Shown: in pieces, positions 29,259-38,656 of the stretch
Layout of the letters: each line of letters starts with the position of its first letter
How positions within the stretch are numbered: the first letter of the stretch is position 1
Assembly: GCA_020161145.1 (NCBI GenBank)
Contig: JAIUPQ010000001.1
Location: 248,001-312,000, forward strand
DNA: 64,000 nt
Source of the DNA: Pseudomonadota bacterium
GTDB taxonomy: Bacteria > Pseudomonadota > Gammaproteobacteria > Burkholderiales > Burkholderiaceae_C
Reading direction: 5' to 3'
Translations under genes and position numbers: made by a program
Notes under the pieces: generated by a model
Databases searched by the model: none
What the model was told of the DNA's origin: nothing
What the model saw: only the letters and a program-made list of their open reading frames with translations

Positions 29259-31217
29259 ATGACCGCCAAGCTGTACCCCCCGCCCGCCGATCTTGCCGCC
29301 CGCGCCCACGTCAGCGGCATGGCCGCCTACGAGGCGCTGTGCAAGGAGGCCGAAGCCGACTACGACGGCTACTGGTCGCGTCTGGCGCGCGAGTATCTGA
29401 GCTGGAAGACGCCCTTCACCCAAGGCCTGGATGCCAGCCGCGCGCCGTTCTTCACCTGGTTTGCCGACGGCACGCTCAACGCCTCCTACAACTGCCTGGA
29501 CCGTCACGTCGAGGCCGGCCGGGGCGACAAGACGGCGCTGATCTTCGAGGCCGACGACGGCGCTGTCACCCGCGTCAGCTACCGCGACCTGCTGGCGCGC
29601 ACCTGCCGCATCGCCAACGGCCTGAAGTCGCTGGGGCTCAAAAAAGGTGACCGCGTGGTCATCTACATCTCCATGTCCATCGAAGGCGTGGCGGCCATGC
29701 AGGCCTGCGCCCGCCTTGGGCTGACGCACTCGGTGGTGTTTGGCGGCTTCTCGGCGCACAGCCTGGTGGACCGCATCCGCGACAGCGGCGCCAAGGCCGT
29801 CATCACCGCCGACGAGCAACTGCGCGGCGGCAAGCACCTGCCGCTCAAGGCCATCGTCGATGAGGCGCTGGAGAGCCCTGACGCCGCCAGCGTCCAGCAC
29901 GTGGTGGTGGTGCGTCGCACCGGCGGCAACGTCACCATGAAGGCCGGTCGCGACGTGTACCTGCACGACCTGGTCAAAGACCAGGCCGACACCTGCGAGC
30001 CCGAGTGGGTGGGTGCTGAGCACCCGCTGTTCATCCTCTACACCTCGGGCTCCACCGGCACGCCCAAGGGCGTGCAGCACAGCACCGGCGGCTACCTGCT
30101 GCAAACGGCGCTGTCATGCAAATGGACGTTCGACCTGCGCGACGACGACATCTTCTGGTGCACGGCCGACATCGGCTGGATCACCGGCCACAGCTACATC
30201 GCCTACGGCCCGCTGGCCATGGGTGCCACGCAAATCGTCTTCGAGGGCGTGCCCACCTACCCCAACGCCGGCCGCTTCTGGGACATGGTGCAAAAGCACA
30301 AGGTCACCATCTTCTACACCGCGCCCACGGCCATTCGTTCCCTCATCAAGGCGGCCGAGGGCGATGCCAACGTGCACCCCAAGCAATACGACCTGGGCTC
30401 GCTGCGCATCCTGGGCTCGGTGGGCGAGCCCATCAACCCCGCCGCCTGGGAGTGGTATCACCAGCACGTGGGCGGTGGCCGTTGCCCCATCGTGGACACC
30501 TTCTGGCAGACCGAGACTGGCGCCCACATGATCACCCCCATGCCGGGGGCCACGCCGCTGGTGCCGGGTTCGTGCACGCTGCCCTTCCCGGGCATCCAGA
30601 TGGCCGTGGTCGACGAGGCCGGCAACGACATGCCCAACGGCCAGGGCGGCATCCTGGTGGCCAAGAAGCCCTGGCCCAGCATGATCCGCACCGTGTGGAA
30701 CAACCCCGAGCGCTACCAGGCCGGCTACTTTCCTGACGAACTGGGCGGCCTCTACCTGGCCGGCGACGGCGCCATCCGCGACGCCGAGACGGGCTACTTC
30801 ACCATCACCGGCCGCATCGACGACGTGCTCAACGTCTCGGGCCACCGCATGGGCACCATGGAGATCGAATCGGCCTTGGTGGCGTTCACCGACCTGGTGG
30901 CCGAGGCGGCGGTGGTGGGCCGGCCGGACGACACCACGGGCGAGGCCATCTGCGCCTTCGTCGTCCTGAAGCGCTCGCGTCCCACGGGCGACGAAGCCAA
31001 GCAGATCGCCAAGGCCTTGCGCGACCACGTCGGCAGCTACATCGGCCCCATCGCCAAGCCCAAGGACATCCGTTTTGGCGACAACCTGCCCAAGACCCGC
31101 AGCGGCAAGATCATGCGCCGGCTGTTGCGCTCGGTGGCCAAGGGCGAAGAAATCACCCAGGACACCAGTACGTTGGAAAACCCAGCCATCCTGAATCAAT
31201 TGTCTGAAAACAATTGA
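29259..31217 (+). CDS. acs: Acetyl-CoA synthetase (AMP-forming)
   Basis: A 652-residue adenylate-forming ligase that makes acetyl-CoA from acetate, ATP and CoA. ATG 29259 follows AAGGAG; an upstream in-frame start would add 36 unrelated residues. Motifs: [18 protein letters not shown] (P-loop, A3), [21 protein letters not shown] with the Trp that limits acyl size to acetate, [13 protein letters not shown] (A5), [22 protein letters not shown] (A7/A8 hinge) and [14 protein letters not shown] with the catalytic Lys that is reversibly acetylated in homologues. Length and the conserved Trp favour acetate over propionate. The 3' end is followed by a structured intergenic element. Confidence 0.95.
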   Translation: MTAKLYPPPADLAARAHVSGMAAYEALCKEAEADYDGYWSRLAREYLSWKTPFTQGLDASRAPFFTWFADGTLNASYNCLDRHVEAGRGDKTALIFEADDGAVTRVSYRDLLARTCRIANGLKSLGLKKGDRVVIYISMSIEGVAAMQACARLGLTHSVVFGGFSAHSLVDRIRDSGAKAVITADEQLRGGKHLPLKAIVDEALESPDAASVQHVVVVRRTGGNVTMKAGRDVYLHDLVKDQADTCEPEWVGAEHPLFILYTSGSTGTPKGVQHSTGGYLLQTALSCKWTFDLRDDDIFWCTADIGWITGHSYIAYGPLAMGATQIVFEGVPTYPNAGRFWDMVQKHKVTIFYTAPTAIRSLIKAAEGDANVHPKQYDLGSLRILGSVGEPINPAAWEWYHQHVGGGRCPIVDTFWQTETGAHMITPMPGATPLVPGSCTLPFPGIQMAVVDEAGNDMPNGQGGILVAKKPWPSMIRTVWNNPERYQAGYFPDELGGLYLAGDGAIRDAETGYFTITGRIDDVLNVSGHRMGTMEIESALVAFTDLVAEAAVVGRPDDTTGEAICAFVVLKRSRPTGDEAKQIAKALRDHVGSYIGPIAKPKDIRFGDNLPKTRSGKIMRRLLRSVAKGEEITQDTSTLENPAILNQLSENN

Positions 31218-31224
31218 TTCAGGC

Positions 31225-31383
31225 CTGCGCCCCGTCCGGGGCGCAGCCGCGCGCAGCGCGGTGGCTGGGTTTGACGTTGCTCATATCGCCGCAGGCGATG
31301 TGAGCAACGGCAAAATCCTGGCAGCAGTACGCCACCAAAAAGACCTGCCGCCCCCAGGGCGCAGCATCCGCGCAAAGCGCGGA
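31225..31383. repeat. Intergenic element with four stem-loops
   Basis: The 177-base gap between acs and the convergent SGNH hydrolase gene holds four inverted repeats. These are 31225-31246 (CTGCGCCCC / GGGGCGCAG), 31247-31261 (CCGCGC / GCGCGG), 31276-31308 (15-bp arms, one mismatch, 3-base loop; GTTGCTCATATCGCC / GGCGATGTGAGCAAC) and 31367-31383 (TCCGCGC / GCGCGGA). The blocks around 31238-31270 and 31357-31390 are degenerate direct copies (GGCGCAGC...CCGCGC...GCGCGG). No gene or T-run is present. It resembles REP/BIME-type dispersed elements; whether it recurs elsewhere in the genome cannot be seen here. Confidence 0.7.
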
Positions 31384-31394
31384 CACCCACCCAC

Positions 31395-32720
31395 TCAGTC
31401 CGACACGCCCCCCACCACCTCCACCTCCCGATACAGCGCCGGGTTGGTGATCCCGAACACCCCCATCTGCCGCCTCGGCGGCGTGGTGAACCGCCACTGC
31501 ACCGCCGCCACCCGCCGCGCCAGCGGCTGCCCGTCGGTCCGGTCGATGACCACCTGCGAGCCCAGCTCATCGCGGCTGACCATGATGTGGTGGAACACCC
31601 CCAGGCGCACGAAGCGCTGCGGTGCATCCACCGTGGCCACCCAGATGCCGAAGGCCTGGTGCGCCTGTTCATCCCCGTTGGCCGCAGGCGGCAGCCCCGC
31701 TGCACTGCGCAACTGCGTGATGTCGTAGCCCTGCGGCGCCGCCTCGGTGTTCAGCGTGTACTGCACGGCCCATTGGTTGTCGCCATCGGTGGCGTAGCGG
31801 CGCAACTGCCCGTCGTTGAGCACCGCCACAGGCCGCCGGCCACCGTATTGCACCCAATCGGTGGCGGCCAGCGTGGCGCTGCCTTCGCGCACCAGGCTGG
31901 GCACCAGCGTCCACGGGGTGATGCGGGTGCGGCTCCAGTAGTCGGTCTGCCGCACGCCCCAGTGGCGGCCGGGGTCGAAGTTGACCGGCGCCGCGCCCAG
32001 TGCGGCCAACGCCTCGAACCAGACCTCGGCCATGCGCTGGGCGCCCTCGGCGCTGGGATGGATGCCGTCCGGGTTGGGGTAGGCCAGCATGGGGGTGTAC
32101 TGATCGACCAGGTGCACGCGATGCCCCAGGGCCTGATGCCGCGCCACCAGGCCCGGCACCAGCGCGTTGAAGCGCTGCACGTAGGCGATGGTCTGCTCGC
32201 TGGCCGGTGCGTTGGCCGGAATGATGGTGGCCACAAAGACCTCGATGTCCGGGTTGTAGGCCACGATGCGGCCGACCAGATCGTCCAGCCGGTCGATCAC
32301 GGGCGCAATGCCCTGCGCCGCATCGCCGTCGAAGTAGTAGTTCTGCTGCGCGTCGTTGGTGCCGGCGTGGATGGTCACGATGGCCGGCTCCCAATCGGCC
32401 AGCCGGCGCTCGATGCTGGGCGCGCGCCAGAACCCCTTGCCGCTGGTGATCTGCTCAATGCGGTAGGCGCTGTAGCCGTCGTGGTCGTTGTCGGTGAACG
32501 CGGCGGGGTCACTCGTGCGGCTGTTGCGATGGCCCACCATATTGGGCATGCCCCACAGCGCGGTGAGCTTCTGGTAAAGCGGCAGACGGTAGCCACCGTC
32601 GCTGCCCTCGGTGATGGAGTCGCCGATGCACATGATGCGCAGCGGCGCGGTCTCGATGTCGGCGGCGTGGGCGCTCAGGGTGCCCAGCAGCAGGGCGAGG
32701 GTGCAAAACAGGCGGGTCAT
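31395..32720 (-). CDS. Secreted SGNH/GDSL hydrolase
   Basis: A 441-residue exported esterase/lipase-like protein. The start at 32720 (MTRLFCTLALLLGTLSAHA) gives a signal peptide after CGGAG; a longer open frame upstream is not conserved-looking. Block I IMCIGDSITEGSDGG carries the nucleophile Ser35, block III is THAGTNDAQ-like (IHAGTNDAQQN), and block V is PDGIHPSAEG with the catalytic Asp/His. After the hydrolase domain (to about residue 245) is a beta-rich C-terminal region of about 190 residues (RHWGVRQTDYWSRTR to EVVGG) that could bind a polysaccharide. Deacetylation of sugar esters is plausible, but the substrate is unknown. Confidence 0.87.
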   Translation of the reverse strand: MTRLFCTLALLLGTLSAHAADIETAPLRIMCIGDSITEGSDGGYRLPLYQKLTALWGMPNMVGHRNSRTSDPAAFTDNDHDGYSAYRIEQITSGKGFWRAPSIERRLADWEPAIVTIHAGTNDAQQNYYFDGDAAQGIAPVIDRLDDLVGRIVAYNPDIEVFVATIIPANAPASEQTIAYVQRFNALVPGLVARHQALGHRVHLVDQYTPMLAYPNPDGIHPSAEGAQRMAEVWFEALAALGAAPVNFDPGRHWGVRQTDYWSRTRITPWTLVPSLVREGSATLAATDWVQYGGRRPVAVLNDGQLRRYATDGDNQWAVQYTLNTEAAPQGYDITQLRSAAGLPPAANGDEQAHQAFGIWVATVDAPQRFVRLGVFHHIMVSRDELGSQVVIDRTDGQPLARRVAAVQWRFTTPPRRQMGVFGITNPALYREVEVVGGVSD

Positions 32721-32802
32721 CGGCGGACTCCGGTAGGGTGAGGCGGATGCGCCCCACGGTAGCCGATCTCGTTTCCCGGCGCATCCGGGGTTGCCGCAGG
32801 CG

Positions 32803-32828
32803 CAAAAAAGCCCGCTTGAAGCGGGCTT
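32803..32828 (-). terminator. Terminator of the cytochrome c gene
   Basis: AAGCCCGCTT / AAGCGGGCTT perfect stem with a 1-base loop, followed on the minus strand by TTTTTT. It lies 22 bases past the cytochrome stop. Confidence 0.9.
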
Positions 32829-32850
32829 GGTCACAGGGCGGGCGCCGGGT

Positions 32851-33156
32851 TTACTTCAGGCTCATCACCCAGGTGGCCAGCGTCTTGGCCTCGTCGGCCG
32901 TGACTTGGTTGGGGGGCATGGGCACCGGGCCCCAGACGCCGGAGCTGCCTTTTTGAATCTTCTCGGCCAGCATGGGGATGGCGTTCTTGTCCTTGGCAAA
33001 CTTGGCGGCCACGTCTTTGTACGACGGCCCCACCACCTTTTTGTCGATGGCGTGGCAGGCCATGCAGTTTTTCTTCTGTGCCAACTCCAGGCTGGCGAAC
33101 GCGGGCGTGGCGACGACGCCGGCAGCGATCAGTGCGAAAAACACGGACGATTTCAT
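32851..33156 (-). CDS. Periplasmic class I cytochrome c (c551/c552 type)
   Basis: A 101-residue monohaem cytochrome. The signal peptide MKSSVFFALIAAGVVATPAFA is followed by the haem motif CMACH (Cys31, Cys34, His35). VVGPSYKDVAAKF is the typical segment after it, and Met80 in PVPMPPN is the sixth haem ligand. C-terminal helix AKTLATWVMSLK. It is a small soluble electron carrier of the c8/c551 family, probably donating to a terminal oxidase or a periplasmic reductase. Monocistronic, with its own terminator. Confidence 0.94.
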   Translation of the reverse strand: MKSSVFFALIAAGVVATPAFASLELAQKKNCMACHAIDKKVVGPSYKDVAAKFAKDKNAIPMLAEKIQKGSSGVWGPVPMPPNQVTADEAKTLATWVMSLK

Positions 33157-33252
33157 GGCTTGCTTCCTCTGGTTGCGATGCTAGGCTCTGGCGAGCGGGA
33201 GTCCAACGGCATTTTAGGGATATTGGTTGACCCGCGCACAAGGAGCTGAGCC

Positions 33253-33507
33253 ATGGGGTTTGTCATTCTGGGCGTGTTGTTGCTGGCCCTGCATTTTGCG
33301 GGCCTGGGCCCACCGGCACAGTGGAACTTCGAGGTGGCCGGCGATCTGTGGAAGTTCGTCGCCCCGTTCGTGGCCGCGCTGGCCTGGTGGGCGTGGTCGG
33401 ACGCCAGTGGCCGCACGCGCCGGCTGGTGATGGAACATGAGCGCGAGAAGGTGGACGCGCGCCGGCGCAAGCAGATCGTGACGATCAAGCCGCCGCAATC
33501 AAAGTAA
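33253..33507 (+). CDS. Small Trp-rich membrane protein (TIGR04438-type)
   Basis: An 84-residue protein (MGFVILGVLLLALHFAGLGP) after AAGGAG, with two hydrophobic segments, the motif APFVAALAWWAWSDASGRTRR, and a basic C-terminal tail (ARRRKQIVTIKPPQSK). Length and the WWAW..D.SG.T.R pattern match the 'small Trp-rich protein' family found in Burkholderiales; function unknown. The last 23 bases overlap the convergent ArsC-like gene. Confidence 0.82.
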   Translation: MGFVILGVLLLALHFAGLGPPAQWNFEVAGDLWKFVAPFVAALAWWAWSDASGRTRRLVMEHEREKVDARRRKQIVTIKPPQSK

Positions 33508-33847
33508 GCACCACCTCGGGTGGCCGGCAGATGGCCGCCCGCCCCGACGGCGCCACCACCACGGGGCGCTGCATCAGTTCGGGGTGCGCCGCCAGCGCGG
33601 CAATCAGCTCATCCTCGTCCTTGGCCGCATCGGCCAAATTCAATTCGGCGTAAGCCGCCTCCTTGCTGCGCAGCAGCGCGCGCACCGGCACGCCCAGTTG
33701 CGCCAGCAGGGCGCGCAGCTCAGGCGCCGTCAGCGGCGTTTGCTTGTACTCGACGATGTGCGGCTCGATGCCGTGCGCGCGCAGCAGCGCCAGCGCACCG
33801 CGCGCATTGCTGCAGCTGGAGTTGTGGTAAATCGTCCAGGGCTTCAT
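33485..33847 (-). CDS. ArsC/Spx-family protein (arsenate-reductase-like)
   Basis: A 120-residue thioredoxin-fold protein, MKPWTIYHNSSCSNARGALALL. Cys12 in SSCSNAR corresponds to the catalytic Cys of ArsC. It continues with IVEYKQTPLTAPELRALLAQLGVPVRALLRSKEAAYAEL and the late block HPELMQRPVVVAPSGRAAICRPPE, the usual ArsC layout. There is no arsenite pump or ArsR next to it, so a true arsenate-resistance role is uncertain. Many stand-alone members are glutaredoxin-dependent reductases of unknown substrate. It ends by overlapping the Trp-rich gene and starts 18 bases from the divergent kinase gene. Confidence 0.86.
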   Translation of the reverse strand: MKPWTIYHNSSCSNARGALALLRAHGIEPHIVEYKQTPLTAPELRALLAQLGVPVRALLRSKEAAYAELNLADAAKDEDELIAALAAHPELMQRPVVVAPSGRAAICRPPEVVLTLIAAA

Positions 33848-33865
33848 GTACGCTTGCGGCCAGTC

Positions 33866-34801
33866 ATGTGGAGCCCTGACCTTACCCCAGAGCGGCCGCC
33901 GCCGCTGTTCATCGTCCAGAACCAGGGCTCGGGCCATGAGGACGCTGCGGCCCGCCGTGCCGCCACGGCTGCCGTGCTCACGGCGGCCGGCCGCGAGCAT
34001 TACTTCGTGCTGGCCGCCCGTGGCGCCGAGGTGCCCGCCCGTGCCGCCGAGGCCGTGGCCCGTGCCCAGGCCGCAGGCGGCGTGGTGGTGGCCGCCGGCG
34101 GCGACGGCACCCAGAACGCCGTGGCCAATGCTGCCCTGGGCCGCTGCGTGATGGGCGTGCTGCCGCAGGGCACGTTCAACTACTTTGCCCGCACCCACGG
34201 TGTACCCGCCGACCCCCAGGCGGCCGCGCGGTTGCTGGTGACCGGCCGGCCGCAGCCGGTGCAGGTGGGGCTGGTGGGCGAGCGCGCCTTTCTGGTCAAT
34301 GCCAGCCTGGGGCTGTATCCGCAGCTGCTGGAAGACCGCGAGGCCTGGAAGGCGCGCCTGGGCCGCAGCCAGCTGGTGGCGCTGGGCGCGGCCGCCGCCT
34401 CGCTGCTGAGCCTGCACCGGCCCATGCGGCTGCACCTGACCTCACCGCGTGGTGCGGCCGACCTCATGGCGCTGACCCTGTTCGTGGGCAACAACCCGCT
34501 GCAGTGCGCCCAACTGGGCCTGCCCGAGCCCGAGCGGGTGGGCGAAGGCTGGCTGGCCGGCCTGCTGCTCAAGCCGGTGGGCACCTGGCGCATGCTGGGC
34601 CTGATGGCGCGCGGCGCCCTGGGCCGGCTGGGCGAGGCCGACGACTTGATGCGCGCCACCTTCCAGACCGTGCACGTCCAGCCGCGCCGCAAGCGCCGCA
34701 CGGTGAAAGTGGCCATGGACGGCGAGGTGCTGCGCCTGCGCGCGCCGCTGGTGTTTCGCGTCTCGCCCACGCCGCTGTGGATCCTCAAGGCTGACCAGTG
34801 A
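33866..34801 (+). CDS. Diacylglycerol/lipid kinase-like protein
   Basis: A 311-residue protein of the DAGK catalytic family (PF00781 type). ATG 33866 (MWSPDLTPERPPPLFIVQNQGSG) is chosen as the start of the conserved PLFIVQNQGSG strand. The nucleotide-binding GGDGTQNAVANAALG and the LPQGTFNYFARTHGVP block are intact. The C-terminal beta-sandwich domain ends VKVAMDGEVLRLRAPLVFRV. The substrate may be diacylglycerol, a sphingoid base or another lipid alcohol. It is followed by a phosphoesterase (four-base overlap) and a PAP2 phosphatase, suggesting a lipid phosphorylation/dephosphorylation operon. Confidence 0.87.
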   Translation: MWSPDLTPERPPPLFIVQNQGSGHEDAAARRAATAAVLTAAGREHYFVLAARGAEVPARAAEAVARAQAAGGVVVAAGGDGTQNAVANAALGRCVMGVLPQGTFNYFARTHGVPADPQAAARLLVTGRPQPVQVGLVGERAFLVNASLGLYPQLLEDREAWKARLGRSQLVALGAAAASLLSLHRPMRLHLTSPRGAADLMALTLFVGNNPLQCAQLGLPEPERVGEGWLAGLLLKPVGTWRMLGLMARGALGRLGEADDLMRATFQTVHVQPRRKRRTVKVAMDGEVLRLRAPLVFRVSPTPLWILKADQ

Positions 34802-35592
34802 GTGGGCCGCTGCTGCACCTGTCGGACCTGCACTTCGGCACCGAGCAACCCGCCGTGGTGCAGGCGTTGCTGGCCGTGGCCCACCGCCTTGCGCCCGAGG
34901 CCATCATCGTCTCGGGCGACGTGACCCAGCGCGCGCGCCGCAGCCAGTTCGCGGCGGCGCGGGCCTTCTTCGAGGCCTTGCCGGCCGTGCCGCTGCTCAT
35001 CGTGCCGGGCAACCACGACATCGCGCTGTTCAACCTGGCCGAGCGCCTGCTGCAACCGTATGCCGCCTTCATCCGCGCCTTCGGCCGCTGGGGCGCCATC
35101 GAGCGCACCTGGGCCTCGCCGCACTGGCAGGTCACCACCGTCAACACCACCCGGCGCTGGCGCCACCAGCAAGGCCAGCTCAGCCCCGCACAGATCCACC
35201 GCGTGGCCGCCGCGCTGCGCCGTGCCACGCCCGAGCAGGCGCGGCTGGTGGTGGTGCACCAGCCGCTGGCCGCGCCGGCGGCCAACGAGCACGGCCACCT
35301 GCTGCGCGGCCCGCGCGAGCTGGCGCTGGCCCGCTGGGCCGAGGCCGGCGCCGACGCCGTCGTCGGCGGCCACATCCACCTGCCTTATGTGCTGCCGCTG
35401 GCTGGCCTCGCGCGCCCGCTGGCCGTGGCCCAGGCCGGCTCGGCCGTCAGCCGGCGCGTGCGCCATGCGGCGGGCAATTCATTCAACGTCTACCGCCACC
35501 TGGGCTACGCACTGCGGGCCGAGCGCTGGGATTACACCGCCGGTGATTTCGGCTGCGTGCAGCAGACCGAGCTGGCATTGGAGCGACCATGA
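34798..35592 (+). CDS. Metallophosphoesterase (3',5'-cAMP phosphodiesterase-like)
   Basis: A 264-residue calcineurin-like enzyme starting with GTG that overlaps the kinase stop. The five metal motifs are LSDLHFG, VSGDVTQRAR, VPGNHDIALFN, VVVHQPL and GGHIHLPY. The arrangement resembles CpdA-type class III phosphodiesterases, but the neighbours point to a phospholipid headgroup or lipid phosphate. The stop overlaps the PAP2 start by four bases. No signal peptide. Confidence 0.87.
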   Translation: MSGPLLHLSDLHFGTEQPAVVQALLAVAHRLAPEAIIVSGDVTQRARRSQFAAARAFFEALPAVPLLIVPGNHDIALFNLAERLLQPYAAFIRAFGRWGAIERTWASPHWQVTTVNTTRRWRHQQGQLSPAQIHRVAAALRRATPEQARLVVVHQPLAAPAANEHGHLLRGPRELALARWAEAGADAVVGGHIHLPYVLPLAGLARPLAVAQAGSAVSRRVRHAAGNSFNVYRHLGYALRAERWDYTAGDFGCVQQTELALERP

Positions 35593-36215
35593 ACCGCATC
35601 GCCTGGGCCGTGGCCCTGCTGGGCCTGGCCTTGTTCGCCGCACTGGCCTGGGGCATTCAGCCTGGCGGCCCGGTGCCCGCGCTGGATGCCTGCATCGCGC
35701 AAGCCATCGCGGCCCACATCAACCCCGCCACGCTGCCGGCCTGGGCCACCTTCACCCACCTGGGCGACACCGCCACCCAATGGGCGTTGGCCACCGTGGC
35801 CACGCTGTGGCTGGGCAAGCGGCTGGGCTGGCGGCCCGCGCTGGGCTACGCCCTGCTGTGTGCCACTGGTGGGTTGTGGATACAAGGCCTCAAGCAGGTG
35901 TTCGACCGCGTGCGGCCCCAGCCCTGGCACGACCTGCCCATGGTCACCAGCGGCGCCAGCTTCCCCAGCGGGCATTCCATGGGCAGCATGGTGGTCTTTG
36001 GTGGGCTGCTGGTGCTGGTCTGGCCCCACCTGCGGCCCGGCTGGCCGCGCGCGCTGGCGTTGGTGCTGGCCGTGGGGGCAATAGGCGGCATCGGCGCCAG
36101 CCGCGCCGTGCTGGGCGTGCACTGGCCATCCGACGTGCTGGCCGGCTGGGCGCTGGGGGCGGGCTGGGTGGCGGCGGGGGTGCTGGTGCGGGAGCGGCCA
36201 GGGACGCGTTCATAG
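35589..36215 (+). CDS. PAP2-family membrane phosphatase
   Basis: A 208-residue integral membrane phosphatase with about five or six helices. The three catalytic motifs are complete: KQVFDRVRP, FPSGHSMGS and SRAVLGVHWPSD, giving the two catalytic His residues on the periplasmic side. Likely substrates are phosphatidic acid, undecaprenyl pyrophosphate or phosphatidylglycerol phosphate. It is the last gene of the kinase-phosphoesterase-PAP2 operon, all joined by four-base overlaps. It converges on ilvD with a 16-base gap. Confidence 0.9.
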   Translation: MNRIAWAVALLGLALFAALAWGIQPGGPVPALDACIAQAIAAHINPATLPAWATFTHLGDTATQWALATVATLWLGKRLGWRPALGYALLCATGGLWIQGLKQVFDRVRPQPWHDLPMVTSGASFPSGHSMGSMVVFGGLLVLVWPHLRPGWPRALALVLAVGAIGGIGASRAVLGVHWPSDVLAGWALGAGWVAAGVLVRERPGTRS

Positions 36216-36231
36216 CGCCCGCCCTGCGCCC

Positions 36232-37920
36232 TCACTCCCCATCCAGCACCGCCCCCGTGCTCGCACTGGACGCGTTCTTCGCAAACTTGGCCAGCACGCC
36301 CCGCGTGTAGCGCGGCGGCGGTTGCACCCAGGCGGCGCGGCGGCGGGCCAGCTCGGCTTCATCCACGTGCAGGGTCAGCGCCAGCGTGTGGGCGTCGATG
36401 GTGATGGTGTCGCCCTCGTGCACCAGCGCGATGGCGCCGCCGGCATGGGCCTCGGGCGCCACGTGGCCCACCACCATGCCCCAGGTACCGCCCGAGAAAC
36501 GGCCGTCGGTGACCAGGCCCACGCTTTCGCCCAGGCCCTGGCCGATCAGCGCGCCGGTGGGGGCCAGCATTTCGGGCATGCCGGGGCCGCCCTTGGGGCC
36601 CAGGTAGCGCAACACCATCACGTCGCCGGCCTGGATGCGGCCGGCCATGATGGCGGCCAGCGCCGACTGCTCGTCGTCGAAGACGCGCGCAGGGCCGGTG
36701 ATGGCGGGGTTTTTGAGGCCGGTGATCTTGGCCACGCTGCCCTCGGGCGCCAGGTTGCCGCGCAGGATGGCCAGGTGGCCCTGGGCGTAGATGGGGGTGC
36801 CAACGGCGCGGATCACGTCCTGCCCGGCGGGCGGCACGTCGGGCACGTCGGCCAGGCTCTGGGCCACGGTCTGGCCGGTGATGGTCAGGCACTCGCCGTA
36901 CAGCAGGCCGGCGTTCAGCAGCAGCTTCATCACCTGCGGGATGCCGCCGGCACGGTGCAGGTCGATGGCCATGTAGCGGCCGCTGGGCTTGAGGTCGCAC
37001 AGCACCGGCACCCGGCGGCGCACCCGCTCGAAGTCGTCCAGCGTCCACACCACATCGGCCGCATGCGCAATGGCCAGGAAGTGCAGCACCGCGTTGGTGG
37101 AGCCGCCGATGGCCATGATGACGGCCACGGCGTTCTCGATGGCCTCGCGGGTGACGATGTCGCGCGGTTTGAGGTTGCGCTGCACGGCCTGCACCAGCAC
37201 GCGGGCCGACTCGGCGGTGGAGGTGGCTTTCTCGCCCTCCACGTTGGCCATGGTGGACGAGTAGGGCAGGCTCATGCCCAGCGCCTCGAAGGCGCTGCTC
37301 ATGGTGTTGGCCGTGTACATGCCGCCGCAGGAGCCCGAGCCGGGGATGGCGCGGCGCTCGATCTGGCAGAAGTCTTCCTCGCTCATCTTGCCGGCCGAGA
37401 ACTGGCCCACGGCCTCGAACACGCTGACGATGTTCAGGTCCTCGCCCTTGTAGCGACCGGGCAGGATGGTGCCGCCGTAGACGTAGATGGCCGGCACGTT
37501 GGCGCGCAGCATGCCCATCATGCCGCCGGGCATGTTCTTGTCGCAGCCCCCAATGACCAGCACGCCGTCCAGCCACTGGCCGCCGACGCAGGTCTCCACG
37601 CAGTCGGCAATCACCTCGCGCGAGACCAGGCTGTACTTCATGCCCTCGGTACCCATGGCCATGCCGTCGGAGATGGTGGGCGTGCCAAAGAGCTGGGGGT
37701 TGGCGCCGGCCGCCTTGAGCGCGTCCACCGCCGCGTCGGCCAGCACCTGCAGGCCCGAGTTGCAGGGCGTGATGGTGGAGTGGCCGTTGGCCACGCCGAT
37801 CATGGGCTTGGCGAAGTCCTCGGGCTGGTAGCCCATGCCGTAGTACATGGAGCGGTTGGGCGCGCGGGCCACGCCTTCGGTGATGTGGCGCGAGCGGCGG
37901 TTGGGGGCGTCGGCAGTCAT
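36232..37920 (-). CDS. ilvD: Dihydroxy-acid dehydratase
   Basis: A 562-residue iron-sulfur enzyme that dehydrates dihydroxy acids in isoleucine and valine synthesis. It starts at ATG 37920 ([30 protein letters not shown]). Cluster Cys residues are in [31 protein letters not shown] and [16 protein letters not shown]. Later blocks are [29 protein letters not shown] and [22 protein letters not shown]. The gene is full length and not next to other ilv genes; no leader peptide or attenuator was seen before it. Confidence 0.96.
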   Translation of the reverse strand: MTADAPNRRSRHITEGVARAPNRSMYYGMGYQPEDFAKPMIGVANGHSTITPCNSGLQVLADAAVDALKAAGANPQLFGTPTISDGMAMGTEGMKYSLVSREVIADCVETCVGGQWLDGVLVIGGCDKNMPGGMMGMLRANVPAIYVYGGTILPGRYKGEDLNIVSVFEAVGQFSAGKMSEEDFCQIERRAIPGSGSCGGMYTANTMSSAFEALGMSLPYSSTMANVEGEKATSTAESARVLVQAVQRNLKPRDIVTREAIENAVAVIMAIGGSTNAVLHFLAIAHAADVVWTLDDFERVRRRVPVLCDLKPSGRYMAIDLHRAGGIPQVMKLLLNAGLLYGECLTITGQTVAQSLADVPDVPPAGQDVIRAVGTPIYAQGHLAILRGNLAPEGSVAKITGLKNPAITGPARVFDDEQSALAAIMAGRIQAGDVMVLRYLGPKGGPGMPEMLAPTGALIGQGLGESVGLVTDGRFSGGTWGMVVGHVAPEAHAGGAIALVHEGDTITIDAHTLALTLHVDEAELARRRAAWVQPPPRYTRGVLAKFAKNASSASTGAVLDGE

Positions 37921-37962
37921 GGCAGCATCCGTCAAACAAACAAAGCAACGACCAGTGTAGAC

Positions 37963-38583
37963 ATGCAGGCCCCGCTGTTTGCTGACGCCACCCCGATTGC
38001 CGACGGCGCCTGGCTGCTGCCGGGCCTGGCGCTGGGTGCAGCGCCGGCCTTGCTGGACGCCGTGGCGCCGGCCGTCTGGCGGCACTACCAGGTGCCCGGC
38101 GGCGGGCGCATGTCGGTGGCCATGGCGGCGCTGGGCCCGCTGGGCTGGGTGGCCGATGCAGGCGGCTACCGCTACAGCGCGGTGGATCCGCTCACCGGCC
38201 AGCCGTGGCCGGCGCTGCCGGCTGCGGTGCTGGCGCTGGCGCGCGAGGCGGCGGCCGCCGCAGGCTACCCCGGCTTCGAGCCCGATGCCTGCCTGGTCAA
38301 CCGCTACGCGCCCGGCGCGCGCATGGGCCTGCACCAGGACCGCGACGAGCGCGACCGCCGCTGGCCCATCGTCTCCGTCTCGCTGGGCATGACGGCCACC
38401 TTCCTCTGGGGCGGCCTCACGCGCCGCGCCCCCGTGCGGCGGCTGGCGCTGCACCATGGCGATGTGGTGGTCTGGGGTGGGGCCAGCCGCTATACCTACC
38501 ACGGCGTGGCGCCGTTGGCGGGGCCGGCGCATCCGCTGCTGGGGGCACAGCGGCTCAACTTCACGCTGCGGCGGGCGGGGTGA
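37963..38583 (+). CDS. alkB: AlkB-type 2-oxoglutarate/Fe(II) DNA-repair dioxygenase
   Basis: A 206-residue dioxygenase that removes alkyl groups from N1-methyladenine and N3-methylcytosine. Metal ligands are His124 and Asp126 in [15 protein letters not shown] and His180 in RYTYHGV; the 2-oxoglutarate Arg lies in RLNFTLR near the end. LWGGLTRR and [10 protein letters not shown] are typical AlkB segments. It begins 42 bases from the divergent ilvD start. No ada gene is adjacent, so regulation by the adaptive response cannot be judged. Confidence 0.93.
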   Translation: MQAPLFADATPIADGAWLLPGLALGAAPALLDAVAPAVWRHYQVPGGGRMSVAMAALGPLGWVADAGGYRYSAVDPLTGQPWPALPAAVLALAREAAAAAGYPGFEPDACLVNRYAPGARMGLHQDRDERDRRWPIVSVSLGMTATFLWGGLTRRAPVRRLALHHGDVVVWGGASRYTYHGVAPLAGPAHPLLGAQRLNFTLRRAG

Positions 38584-38590
38584 GGGGGAC

Positions 38591-38620
38591 GTTGGCAAAT
38601 TTTGCCAACTTGGATAGCAT
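38591..38620 (+). promoter_or_regulatory. parDE promoter with palindromic operator
   Basis: GTTGGCAAA-T-TTTGCCAAC (38591-38609) is a perfect 9-bp inverted repeat. A -35 TTGGCA (38592-38597) and -10 TAGCAT (38615-38620) are 17 bases apart, so the palindrome covers the -35 and most of the spacer. The antitoxin is a ribbon-helix-helix DNA binder and the likely ligand. Confidence 0.8.
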
Positions 38621-38656
38621 GCACATCACGACGACACCGGTTAGAAAGCAACGCGC

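Noticed and set aside
33485-34435. ArsC-like gene extended to a 316-residue protein
   Set aside because: The extra N-terminal part is the complement of the divergent kinase gene; the ATG at 33847 begins exactly at the ArsC fold.
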